Part shown: positions 1 to 10,993 of the stretch, in pieces | How the letters are laid out: each line of letters starts with the position of its first letter | How positions within the stretch are numbered: the stretch's first letter is position 1 | Assembly: GCA_039720395.1 (NCBI GenBank) | Contig: CM077826.1 | Span: 23,578,430 to 23,642,429, forward strand | DNA: 64,000 nucleotides | Reading direction: 5' to 3' | Origin: Liquidambar formosana | Lineage: Eukaryota; Streptophyta; Magnoliopsida; Saxifragales; Altingiaceae | Translations under genes and position numbers: made by a program | The notes under the pieces: model-generated | The model's database searches: none | The model's input: the letters and a program-made list of their open reading frames with translations, nothing else | Told to the model about the DNA's origin: nothing

Positions 1-921
1 CATTGAGTTGATATTAATGAATGAGTATAAAGTAATTGAACTAGGGACTTGACAAACTTCCATGTTCTATTAGTTCAATTGGAGACATTGTGTTGATGGA
101 AGGATGGAATTGTAACCTGTAAACTATAACAGAAGGGTTCTTTGTAAATGACTATTCACCTCATTAAGGACCACACCATGAGCCATATGCTAGGTGTTAC
201 TCATGGTTAGTAGAAGCCCTAATTGATATAAATGAGTTATAATCAATTAGGGAATTGAAAGGAGTTTCAATTAGACCCTTAATGGAAAGTGTTCCATTGT
301 GCACAACTTGTGCTGTTCCTACTACTTGATGATGTGAACCCAATGGGTCACACACTGATCATGCTAAGAGAGCTTGATTGTCTATGAGAGAAAGGGTATA
401 AGTGATTAAAGAAAAGTTCTTTAAGGGGCTAATTTGTATTTGATGCAAACTAGTGGGCTAATTGTGTAATTAAGAGTAATTACACAAATTAGATTAGGGT
501 TTGGAATCCCCCCTTGGCCGGCCCTAGTTGGAGGCTATTTAAAGCCTTTTATGATGTGATGACATCATCACTGAATGCACTCTTGGAGGCTCCCAAGTGC
601 TCGCCGAAAATTTCACAGCTCTCCCTCTCTCTCTCTCCCTCTTCTCCACCTCTAGCAACCCTAAGGAAGAAGAAGGAAAGGACAACTTGCTCAAGCTAGG
701 TGTGGATACTGTTGGAGGCAGTGCACTTGGACTGCTCAATCAGAAGACAAAGCTTAGAGCATAAAGGAGAAGACTTGTTCAACTGTAAGTACCCTAACTC
801 TCTTGGTAGTTAGGTTTATGGTTTTTGTATTAAGCATAATTAAGATTCAAGGGTTTGGGAATCATAGGAAAAATTTTAAATTCCGCCTTTGTATTTTTCC
901 TCTCTAGTTTGATTCCCAACA
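1..921 (+). repeat. Copia-1 5' LTR, last ~921 nt
   Basis: It matches 8110-9029, so the window opens at about LTR position 749. A TATA-like TATTTAAA lies at 536-543, followed by a pyrimidine-rich tract (620-650). A consensus 5' splice site GTAAGT lies at 785-790. The LTR ends in ...CCCAACA at 921, immediately before the PBS. A short frame around 514-699 recurs in all four LTR copies but starts with TTG and only reflects LTR identity. Confidence 0.95.
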
Positions 922-922
922 G

Positions 923-935
923 TGGTATCAGAGCC
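923..935 (+). other. Copia-1 primer-binding site (initiator Met-tRNA)
   Basis: TGGTATCAGAGCC begins one base after the LTR end. It is the standard plant Copia PBS, complementary to the 3' end of initiator methionine tRNA. Confidence 0.95.
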
Positions 936-1047
936 ATGATTATGCCTAATACAAACTGCATGTGGGCTGTAATTCATGGTAAATTGATTGGTTTAATGAA
1001 TTGAGATTCATGTTCATGCATTCAATTGATTTCCCTCTCATGGCCGA

Positions 1048-1354
1048 ACCTAGGGTTATTGAACCCTAGGTGTTTATCTCTCCTTCTCCTCTTCTAAAAT
1101 AGTTTTAGGACTGCTGGAAAATTCAAAGAGTTGAATAGGTTTCAGTTTTGGAGAAGAAGAAGGAGGAAACTAGGGTTTCCTCTTCATGGCCGAACCTGGG
1201 GTTTTGAACCCTAGGCTGTTTTTCCCTCTTCTCCTCTTCTAATATTCTTCTAACATTAATTCTGGAATTTCTGAGAAGCATGTGATGTATACAGAAGAAG
1301 AAGAAACCAGTGTTTCTTCTATGGAGGCCGAACCTAGGGTTTGGAACCCTAGGT
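1048..1354 (+). repeat. Three direct repeats with AACCTAGGGTT dyads (Copia-1 leader)
   Basis: Near-identical segments, each beginning with GGCCGAACC, carry inverted repeats. At 1048-1071 and 1332-1354 the arms are ACCTAGGGTT and AACCCTAGGT, perfect, with 4- and 3-nt loops. The middle copy (1194-1215) is imperfect. Pyrimidine-rich CTCCTCTTCTAA-like tracts follow the first two copies. Confidence 0.75.
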
Positions 1355-2251
1355 TGTTCTCTTTTGTATTTTGTTTTTGTTTTGGTTTAATTAAGACATG
1401 AGATGGCTGTAATTAATTCACATAAACTTGTTATGGTGATTTCTCAAGCATAGGGATGCATGAGAATTAAAACAAATCAAAAAGTTTGGGAAGAACACCA
1501 TGGAGTTCGAATCTGGGTTTTAGAACCCTATGGTTCATGCTACTGTTCTGATATGATATCTCTGTAAAATTGATGTAAATCCTTTATAGGATAATTATAC
1601 ATATTGTATGTATGATTTTCTTTAAGTTTTATAAGAGTCTTGATGCATATAAGAATCAAAAAGTTTGATTTCTTGAAAAACACAGCAGGCTGTTTTTCTG
1701 CAGAAAGTCATCAATGGAGTTTTGTTCATATCTTGAGCTAGGGAACTCCAAATTGCATGAAACCAATTTTATTAGTTTCCTAAGACATGTAGGATGCTAG
1801 GAAAAATAATTTGGTAACCTGAATTAATCATCTTGCTGGGTTTTGAATCAATTTGTGATCAGGGACAGTATGCTGTCAAATTCTGGACAGCCTACTGTTC
1901 TTGAATTGTTTAGAACAATTGGGGATGATTTGATCATCCAAACCACTTCAATTAGCTTAGTAATTCATGTAGGGACATGATACAAAAGCTGGTTTTGTTG
2001 GTGGAGTCGAATTGATTAAGTTTTAGAAACGTTTGTGACCTTGGAGGTCCTCCCATGGTGGTGCCAGCAAGGGTTCTTGAAACCCTAATGTTCTTTGAAG
2101 AAGACAGCCCTCTTGGCCACTCCACACGTGTCCATGGGCTTGGCCCACACCCTAGCTTGAATCCCCCTTTGCTGGCCATGGCCTCCCATGGCCTGGCCAA
2201 GCCATGGCAGCCTTGGCTAGCCATGGCAGCCCACTGTAGGTGGCGGCAGCC

Positions 2252-2840
2252 TTAGGGTTTCTTAGGAAACCCTAATTCCCATTAATGATGAAACCCTAAT
2301 TCATTAATTGCATTAATTAAAACCCTAATTGACTATTAATTACCTTAATTAAAATGTTTAATGATTGGTCATTAATTGACCAATCATGGTTATTAATCAT
2401 TAGGGTATAATTAAGTGCATTTATGATGTCTAGGGTTTAGGGTTTAGGAAACCCTAATTCATATTAATTAAACCCTAATTCTATTAATGCATTAATTAAT
2501 AACTAAACCTAGTAATTAATGTGTCTAACCTAGGGTTAAATGATTGGTCATTAATGACCAATCATGATCATTAATGGTTTAGTAATTAATCATTGGCATT
2601 TAATAGGTTTAAGGTTTAGGGTTTTAGAAACCCTAATTAGTGCATATTAATTAGGAGTAATTAATATCCTAGGTGGCATTTATTAAACCCTAATCCTAAT
2701 CATTAATACCGTATAAACCTAGGGTTTAAATGATTGGTCATTAATTGACCAATCATAAGGCATTTAATGCATTAGGGTTACACTTAGGGTTTAGAGTTAA
2801 TGCATTTAGGGTTTAGGGTTTTAGGAAACCCTAATGCACT
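2252..2840 (+). repeat. Telo-box and CCAAT-palindrome cluster (Copia-1 leader)
   Basis: AAACCCTAA or its complement recurs roughly every 50-100 bp. Three 26-27 bp palindromes built on ATGATTGGTCA and TGACCAATCAT lie at 2361-2387, 2540-2565 (perfect) and 2730-2756, spaced about 180-190 bp. A further dyad at 2252-2275 has arms TTAGGGTTTC and GAAACCCTAA. The Copia-2 copies of the three palindromes are at 30340-30366, 30520-30545 and 30710-30736. Confidence 0.8.
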
Positions 2841-4061
2841 AATTAATTAATAAAATGATTTTATTTAATTCCGAAATTGATTATTTAATTAATGGTGATT
2901 AATTTTATATTGTTTTAAATGGTTTAATACACAATTTAGGATTAAATAAAAATCTGGAAATTTTAATTAAATAAAATTGTTTTGTTTAATTAAAAAGATT
3001 ATAATATTTGATATTAGAGTTTAATTAGGGGACTTTATATGTTTCAATTGATTTGATTAATTGAAATTAAATGTCTTAAATGTTAAGACTTAATTAATTC
3101 AAGAATTTATGCATATCCTAATAAGATTAGGACACATTAATAAGATTAATGAAAACCAATCAATAGAGTTACCATGAATGCCCATATGCTTATTGCTTAC
3201 AGTTATTTCCTTTATTATGCAATGTGATTGTATGGTTATGGATGGATGATGATTATGGACTATACCCCTTAAACCAATTGTGATTGGCCATCTTATGAAT
3301 GGGTTGTATTAATTTTTCAAGAGTTGTTAATTTTTGGTGATGTATTATTTATTTGGGGCTTGCATGCCACCTTCTTCTCTGTCTCTATCATTCTCTTATG
3401 TACCCCACATTCCCCTTATGTATCCCTTTCTTTAAAATTATGTAAATGTTATGTAATCGAGAGCGCACTAAGGAGCATGGTGGACCTAAAGGAGCATGGT
3501 GGAGCCCAACAAGCCTATGGTGGAGACCATGAAGCCAATGGAGGAGATTGAAGGACTTGAAAGCTTGGAGAAGATTTTCAAGAGTGCATGCTATGTTTCA
3601 AATGAATGTTTTACGATTACCTACACCCACCTTAGACCAAGGATTCAATTCATTGGCTTGGATTGAATCCTCTTAAAGTCCATAATCATCATAGTGGGAG
3701 CTTTTAATGAGATTAATAGAGATAGCTCCAAATCCAAAGATCGTTATATGTCACCTTATAGGGACTAATATCGATAAGTGGATTACATATATATAATGTT
3801 GTTATATATTTCTTATTTAAATGCATGAGATGTATGTTAGATTAGTTATTTTGATGAGACCCTTAAAACCCCTCTATTTTAATATTAAGTTGGAAATGGA
3901 GAATGCATTAGGGAATGGATTCTTCATTGCCTTCCATCATTATAGGATCATCTAACGTCCCTTAATGTGGGTACCTGGCTGCAGACATGTAGGAGCTACC
4001 CATATTAAAGACATTACTTGAAACTATCACATATATAGATATCATGGGGTGCCTAAGCTGG

Positions 4062-4280
4062 TATATACCAAGAAACTAACATGTGAGGTATATATTTGGT
4101 GAAACATACCTGTGTGAATGATGGGCTTAACTTAACTAGGGAAGTATTCCAAGAAACTAACATGTGAGGAGTATGTACCCTAGAGGCAAAATGATTGGAA
4201 CTTGCTTATGAAGCAATAGACAAAGAGTTGTCTTCTTACTGTGGGTTAGAAGTCAAGAAACTAACATGTGAGGCTTCTAG
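4062..4280 (+). other. Three constant-loop hairpins upstream of gag (Copia-1)
   Basis: The 17-nt loop AAGAAACTAACATGTGA occurs three times, at 4070-4086, 4151-4167 and 4255-4271. Each copy is flanked by a different stem: TATATACC with GGTATATA, GTATTCC with GGAGTAT (two G-U pairs), and TTAGAAGTC with GGCTTCTAG (two G-U pairs). The stems differ in sequence but stay paired, which suggests a structured RNA element in the genomic RNA leader, 170-390 nt before gag. Confidence 0.75.
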
Positions 4281-4448
4281 GTCATAGTAGGACCCCAATC
4301 CCCATTAGGAATAAGATTCCCGAATTCCATTAGAGGGTGTATGGAATTTGATAAAATAGTGGGAGGTACCATATGATTAAAGACCCGATCATTATGGATT
4401 AAAAATGAAATCTAATTCTCTATTTAATTTTATATGTAGTTCATAGAA

Positions 4449-5321
4449 ATGGCTTATCTCAACCCGCTATCCAAAATATTGGACATCAACCGTTTGACTG
4501 GACCAAACTATCTTGATTGGCTGAGGAACTTAAAAATAGTTTTAACTTCCGAAAAGATTACCTACACACTTGATGGCACACTTCCTGAGGCACTGGCTGA
4601 GACTGCAACTCAGCAAGAGAGAGACGCTTTTCAGAAGCGCATGGACGACGATTTGAAGGCAAGATGCTATATGATGGCATCCATGAGCCCTGAGTTTCAG
4701 AAGCAACACGAGTCCATGAAAAGTGCTCGCGACATCTTTCTCCACTTACAAGAGTTGTATAGGGAGCAAAGTAGGACCGCAAAGTACAATATTGTCAAGG
4801 ATCTATTCAAGGCAAGGATGAATGAGGGTTCATCTGTGACTGATCACACCTTGAAAATGATCAACCATATCGAGCAGCTTGAAAAGCTTGATGTGATCAT
4901 TGAAGCTGATATGTGTTCAGACATTATATTGTAGTCCCTTCCTGATTCATTTGGGCCGTTCATAATGAATTTTCATATGAACAAGCTTGAGCCCACTCTC
5001 CCCGAGCTACACAATTTGCTCAAGATGACTGAGGAGACAATGAAGAAGGGAAAAGGTTCTTTGCTCGCATTTGATGGAGCTTCTACTTCCAAAGCCAAGC
5101 CCAAGCCTAAGGGCAAGGGCAAAGGAAAGGGTAAGAGTACCCAAGGGAAGAAGAAGAAGAACTTGAAGCCAAAGGGAGGTGTCAAGAAAGGTAATACTGA
5201 CAAGGCCAAAGGAACCTGTTTTCACTGCGGCAAGGATGGGCACTGGAAACGTAACTGCCGGGAGTATCTGGATACTCTAAAGAGCCGACCTTCGGAAGGT
5301 ATGGATCATGCTCTAAACTAA
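4449..5321 (+). pseudogene. gag: Copia-1 gag with one in-frame stop
   Basis: This encodes a Copia-type Gag nucleocapsid polyprotein. The frame opens at ATG 4449 and is broken by TAG at 4932-4934, where Copia-2 has CAA. It continues in the same frame to a stop at 5319-5321. The N-terminal part is the Copia Gag (UBN2-like) region. A Lys/Pro/Gly-rich basic linker follows, then a CCHC zinc knuckle, CFHCGKDGHWKRNC. Apart from the nonsense codon it is nearly identical to the 290-aa Copia-2 gag. It was probably translated before the C-to-T change. Confidence 0.92.
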
Positions 5322-7350
5322 ATGTTAGTTTTGCTTCCACTTGGGTACTTAATTCTGATGTGAATTTTGAATTCCATGCAGGATCTAGTGGGAAGCAGAA
5401 GGCTGAGTAGAAGCGGAATATCCCTACGAGTAGAGAATGGAGCAAAGTGTTGCTGTATTAGCTATGGGACTTGCTGCTTGACTCTACCTGAAGGAGTAGT
5501 TTAGAATTAATAAGCTATCTTGACATTCCAGAAGTTTTTAGAAACATTATCTTTATTTCAGTTTTGCCTAAACAGTGTTTTTAGTTTGATTTAATAAATG
5601 TTTTTATGAAGAGTTCATTACTTCTGGAATTTATAGCATTTATCTTCTAAACTACCTTGCAAATATGAATTGCATGAAACATGATAGCTCTAAAATTGAA
5701 TGCTAATAAACCCAAGAGAACAAGAGAAATAGTTTCTCATACTTTATGAACCTTTACTTAAAAATGTTAAGGTATAGGTGCATATACTTAAAGAAGTACA
5801 AATCTGAAACATTTGAAAAGGTTCAAAGAATTCAGATATAAAGTAAAGAAAACAAACTAGTAAAAGTATTAAGCTCTTCAATTGGATCGAGGAGGCGAAT
5901 ATTTAACTGGTGATCTTTCAGATCAACTTGTTCAAATAGGCATTCTATTCTAATGGACACCTCTTAGAACATCATAACTAAATGGTATGTCAAAAGGAGG
6001 AAGAGGACCTTATTTGATATGGTCCAGTCCATGATAAGTTACAACGACCTAATATTATCCTTGTTAGGATATGCCCTAGAAATTGCCACGTACCTGTGAA
6101 ACAGAGTTCAAACCAAGGCTGTCCCTTAGGACCTATATGAGATATGGAAAGGAAAGCACCAAACCTTAAACATGTTAAGGTATGGGGATGCACTACATAT
6201 GTAGAGATATATAATGCAACCAAATTGGAAATCAAGATAACTTAAATGTAGGTTTGTGGATTACCCTAAAAAGAGTTTAGGATATCATATCTATTATCCT
6301 GATGAACAAAAGGTGTTTTGTTTGTAAGTTTGCAATCTTTCTTGAAAAAGAGTTTATTCAAGAAGGAGATAACAACAGGAAAATAGAACTCAAAGAGTTG
6401 TCTAATGAGACACAAACCAACATTGATGCAACCCCTGTCCCTGTTGAGATAGAACCCGTTATTGTACCATGATTGTACAAAGGGTTAGTGGGAGTGCGAT
6501 CACATTTATGGTCCTATAAGTGAATGACGTTCTACTTATTAGGGAAATAATGTAGAGACGTTGTCAAAAGTGAAAAATTGGTTTTTCACAAAGTTTCTTC
6601 ATAAAAGATTTGGAAGAAGCATCCTATATTCTAGGAATAGAGGTCTATAGAGATAGATCTAAAGGATGCTAAGTCTCTCCCAATCAAAGTACATAGACAA
6701 GATTTTGAAAGAGTTCAAAATGCATGATTCCAAAAGGAGGTCTAATTCCTGTCAGACATGGAATCAAGTTGTCTATAACTAAAAGACCAGATATCAGTTT
6801 TGCTGTAAATGTTACGAGCAGATATCAGGCAGACCCAGATGAGGAACACTGGGAAGCAGTCAAGGCTATCCTTAAGTTCTTGAGAAGAACTAAAGGACCT
6901 ATCCCTTGCCTATGGAGAAAGAAACTTAAATGGTTGGTAGAACGGATACAGATTTTCAATCTGACGATGATGATAGGAGATCAACATCGAGGTATGTTAT
7001 CACCTTAAATGGTGGAGCTGTAAATTTGAGTGCATTGCTGCATGTTTGGATGAGTAAGTTCATTGCAGAACTAGGAGTGGTTCTTGACATTGAGAAGCCT
7101 TTACTATTGTTTTTGTGACAACAATAAGGCTAGTGCTCAAGACAAGGATCCACGGTCTCATCAAAAGTCCAAACTTTAAGCGGCGATTCCAAGTGATTAG
7201 AGAGATCATTGGAAGAGATGACATATACATATAGAAGTTTAATACAACAGAGAATAAAGAATACCCCTTCACTAAGGCTATAACCCAAGTGTGTTGGATC
7301 ACCACCGACAGGATATGGGTATGAGATACATGGTGGATTGGCTATAGTGC
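5322..7350 (+). pseudogene. pol: Copia-1 pol remnant: PR, INT, partial RT, RNase H
   Basis: Scattered frames resemble Copia pol in the usual order: a protease piece (about 5330-5520), an integrase piece (about 5770-6390, with readable EIWK-type and VWGC-type motifs), only the C-terminal part of RT (about 6520-6735), and RNase H (about 6735-7290). The palm of RT carrying the first catalytic motifs is absent, and many frameshifts and stops separate the pieces. No functional enzyme can be made. The same pieces with the same gaps occur in Copia-2, so the damage predates both insertions. Confidence 0.85.
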
Positions 7351-7361
7351 AAGTGGGAGAT
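7351..7361 (+). other. Copia-1 polypurine tract
   Basis: AAGTGGGAGAT abuts the TGTTAGG start of the 3' LTR, the usual plus-strand priming site of plant Copia elements. Confidence 0.85.
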
Positions 7362-9029
7362 TGTTAGGATTATGCCCTAGAGCCAATCATAGAGATGATT
7401 GTTTAGGGATTAGGAACAATCAATTGATTTCATTTATGCATGTCACATTTATTATTGATTTAATAAAAGGGCTTATTCTATTATGTTTATATGTATCATT
7501 TATATTTACATAATATGTCCATGGAGTTAGAGTTGAGAATATGAAATTACAAAGGGTTGTAATTTTGAGACTCTAAATATATCTCTGTACTAAACTCCTA
7601 AATCATTCCTAGTTGAAGGTTCACTATGATGGACAGTAATGAACCATAGGACTAGCACTTGTTAGGTTGACTCTATAGGAGGATAGCTAGTCTCAAGCTA
7701 TTTGTGTGGGGACACTACAACCAACAAGTGGGTGCCTATTATCAGAATAGGTACACTGAATGTGACCAAAGATATGAGATAAACTGAATGGAGTTTTAAC
7801 CTGCCTGTCAATCAGTTTCTCATTGTTATAGTGGTACAAGTAATCCTTAGACCTGAGACACCATGGTTGTCTTATGCATGTAGCTTTAGAAGTTTGATAA
7901 CACTAAGTGCAGATCCTATTCAGGGGTCTGTAAGGGTGTTCATTGGCCCTTCTGCTATATGTGTGAAGGCATGTGAGTGATCAACAAGGAATCCATCACT
8001 CTCAGGAAAAAGGGAGTGAATGTCTCATACAGCATTCATTGAATATAACTCATTAAATCCATGGGCCCATGGTAGAATGAATATGGAAAGGAGTTTCCAT
8101 AAGTTCATCATTGAGTTGATATTAATGAATGAGTATAAAGTAATTGAACTAGGGACTTGACAGACTTCCATGTCCTATTAGTTCAATTGGAGACATTGTG
8201 TTGATGGAAGGATGGAATTGTAACCTGTAAACTATAACAGAAGGGTTCTTTGTAAATGACTATTCCCCTCATTAAGGACCACACCATGAGCCATATGCTA
8301 GGTGTTACTCATGGTTAGTAGAAGCCCTAATTGATATAAATGAGTTATAATCAATTAGGGAATTGAAAGGAGTTTCAATTAGACCCTTAATGGAAAGTGT
8401 TCCATTGTGCACAACTTGTGCTGTTCCTACTACTTGATGATGTGAACCCAATGAGTCACACACTGATCATGCTAAGAGAGCTTGATTGTCTATGAGAGAA
8501 AGGGTATAAGTGATTAAAGAAAAGTTCTTTAAGGGGCTAATTTGTATTTGATGCAAACTAGTGGGCTAATTGTGTAATTAAGAGTAATTACACAAATTAG
8601 ATTAGGGTTTGGAATCCCCCCTTGGCCGGCCCTAGTTGGAGGCTATTTAAAGCCTTTTATGATGTGATGACATCATCACTGAATGCACTCTTGGAGGCTC
8701 CCAAGTGCTGGCCGAAAATTTCACAGCTCTCCCTCTCTCTCTCTCCCTCTTCTCCACCTCTAGCAACCCTAAGGAAGAAGAAGGAAAGGACAACTTGCTC
8801 AAGCTAGGTGTGGATACTGTTGGAGGCAGTGCACTTGGACTGCTCAATCAGAAGACAAAGCTTGGAGCATAAAGGAGAAGACTTGTTCAACTGTAAGTAC
8901 CCTAACTCTCTTGGTAGTTAGGTTTATGGTTTTTGTATTAAGCATAATTAAGATTCAAGGGTTTGGGAATCATAGGAAAAATTTTAAATTCCGCCTTTGT
9001 ATTTTTCCTCTCTAGTTTGATTCCCAACA
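7362..9029 (+). repeat. Copia-1 3' LTR, complete (1668 bp)
   Basis: It starts TGTTAGGATTATGCCC and ends TTCCCAACA, giving TG...CA termini. TATTTAAA lies at 8644-8651 and the GTAAGT donor at 8893-8898. Near position 8895-8930 it carries a sequence block that differs from the Copia-2 LTRs. Confidence 0.97.
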
Positions 9030-10980
9030 AACCTATGGTAAAAACCCTGAGTTTCCTTATTTGAAAGAGAATGTGATATTTGATAGTTTAAAATCAAGCA
9101 ACTTCCATATGATGGAAACTTTGATAAAAAGGTATTTATTTAACAAGAAATTCTTGATATTCACCATATGTTCATATTAAAAAATAATCCCAAAGAGGGA
9201 GAAGGGAAAGAATTAAGGAAGAAAGTGAATTAGGGCACTTCCACACCCTACTTACCTTATGCAATTACTCCAATCATTAGCAAGCTTCAGCAATAATAGC
9301 CTTATTTGTAATAAAGCGATTATCAACCTTGTTTGCACCCTTAAACGTGCTCAAAACAAAACAAAAAGAAAGAAATATAAATCTGGTTAGAATAGTGTTA
9401 AGACCAATATTCATCCACTAATCATACAAACAGCAGAAATAGTGGATAAACTCAAACCCTAATTCATTCCTAGAACTATAACGTGCATAAAAACCCTAAA
9501 ATCCACTATATGAATGCAAGAAATATCATAGTTACTCTATATGCAACACATATATAGCAACTATGAAGAAAAACCAATAAAAAGCCCTAAGCTATCATGC
9601 TATATGCAGCTTACATGAAATAAGGACAATAGAAACCCTAAACTCACAAACATGCTAAAATTCCTATGAAATAAACATAAAACATGCTAAACTCATCATG
9701 AACAGCAATTATTTCATATATATTAACTAACGGAAGCATCCACACCTGATAAAAAAAGTTATCTTTAACATGCAGTAAGCCTATTTTATAAGAAAACTCA
9801 TATTCAGCACGAATAGAGGGAGGTTTTACCTTAGGATAGCTTTCTTTGCTACTGTAGGGACTCTCACTGGCTCTTGTGAATGACTTAAACCAAGTATCTT
9901 CAAGGCTACAGCAAGAACTTCAACTTTCCTTCAGCTCTCTCTCTCTTATTTTCTCTCAAAAACTCAAGTTTAATGTATAAAGTGGTTCCTAGTTGCCTCC
10001 CCTAGTGCTGAAGCATAGGGGTGTATTTATAGAGTTTCATTAGGATAAATCAATGGCTAGAATTAAAATCCTAAAAATTTATCCAAGGGTTATTAGAGAC
10101 TCCCTTGGTGCTTAAGAAACTCAAAAGTTACCAAAAATTAGAAGGAAACTCGTCCAAAAGAATCCAAAACCATCAAAACGGGAAGGAGAATCCCGCTTCA
10201 GCTAAAATAGGAGAGCGGCCTCGGGTGACCACCAAGGCCTGGGTGGCTAGTCACTTGGGCCTAGGCTGCTAGCCGCCTGGGCCTAGGTGGTCACCCGAGC
10301 CCACTTCAGTTTTTTTCTTTTTTTTGGACTTTGTTGCCTTCTAGGAGTGTTTTAGGGGTTAAATTAACTCCAATTTTGATGAAATAAAAGCCAAAATGAC
10401 CGTGTTTCAATGAGAAATACATTTTTAAACATTTTAGGATACAAACCACTAACCATAGGTGCATGGTTTGGTTTTATAAAGGCGGTTAACCGCTATGCAC
10501 TACCTTTGCAAAGCATTAGTATGCACATAGGATCAAACCAAATGCTTTCCATATCAAAATTAAACTTTCTAAAACACTTTTAGGGATAAAATGATGACTA
10601 ATTAAAGTCAATTTGAAAAGAATTGGTTGTAATTAGGAGTCAATTTGAGCTAACCCGAAGAGGGGTCAATTAACTAACTTGAACTATATCGAGCCATTTT
10701 AACTCTAAGCCATTGATTCCTCAAATTGAACCTAGAAATTGACAATTTGGACATCATTTCAAGGTCAAATGAAAAGTTTGTGGCCTAAAAGACGATTATG
10801 CCCCTCAAGTCACAAAAGCTCTTATTATCCCTTAAGATCAATTCCAAATTGAACCAAAATTCATACACATTGTCCTTATGACCCTAAAAAACTAATGCAA
10901 GTGACTAGACTAAAAACCAAAACAAAAACCTACATGAAATGATGAGCCCTAGTAAGGTGGTGCAAAAATGGGGTGTAACA
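9030..10980 (-). repeat. Element B 3' LTR remnant right of Copia-1
   Basis: It aligns by eye with LTR E (58064-60211) over most of its length. It ends ...GGGGTGTAACA at 10980, which is the element's LTR start on the minus strand. A minus-strand TATA box (TATAAATAC, 10023-10031) and the inverted repeat at 10220-10299 mark U3. The remainder of this LTR lies left of Copia-1, outside the window. Confidence 0.88.
10220..10299. repeat. GC-rich inverted repeat in LTR B
   Basis: Perfect 14-bp arms CTCGGGTGACCACC (10220-10233) and GGTGGTCACCCGAG (10286-10299) enclose a GC-rich loop with further self-complementary GCTAGCCGCC-type pieces. It sits about 190 bp upstream of the minus-strand TATA box. Confidence 0.9.
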
Positions 10981-10993
10981 GAAGTCCCTCATT
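10981..10993 (-). other. Element B polypurine tract
   Basis: On the minus strand this reads AATGAGGGACTTC directly before the LTR start TGTTACACC. C and E have the equivalent AATGAGGGGCTTC. Confidence 0.7.

Larger units (their letters stand above)
936..4448 (+). other. Copia-1 long untranslated leader
   Basis: About 3.5 kb lies between PBS and gag with no credible ORF and many upstream ATGs. From left to right it holds three telo-box dyads at about 145-bp spacing (1048-1354), a CCATGG-rich stretch (2150-2230), an AT-rich telo-box and CCAAT-dyad region (2252-2840), a plain AT-rich stretch (2850-3170), and three constant-loop hairpins (4062-4280). The same leader is present in Copia-2 (28915-32427). 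Confidence 0.8.
1..9029 (+). mobile_element. Copia-1: non-autonomous Copia retrotransposon, left end cut by window
   Basis: This Ty1/Copia-type element lies on the + strand. Its parts are a partial 5' LTR (1-921), an initiator-Met PBS, a 3.5-kb leader, a gag ORF with one nonsense codon, an internally deleted pol remnant, a PPT, and a full 3' LTR (7362-9029). The internal region (922-7361) is 6440 bp, exactly the length in Copia-2. It is inserted in the 3' LTR of element B: LTR-B sequence resumes at 9030, where the expected target duplication is aacct. The other copy of that duplication lies left of the window. By eye the shared parts of the two LTRs differ at about six or seven positions, so the insertion is recent. 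Gag and pol remnants resemble the Tork/Angela group; that assignment is from memory. Confidence 0.95.

Noticed and set aside
514..699. 61-aa frame repeated in all four Copia LTR copies (also 8622, 28495, 36601)
   Set aside because: It starts with TTG, overlaps the TATA-like box and a low-complexity CTCT tract, and is conserved only because the LTRs are nearly identical.
923..940. tRNA gene fragment
   Set aside because: The match is only the PBS complement of initiator Met-tRNA; no tRNA arms are present around it or around 44430.
2252..2840. Interstitial telomere tract
   Set aside because: Telomere-like AAACCCTAA motifs are scattered, in both orientations, and lie inside the Copia leader; there is no tandem TTTAGGG run.
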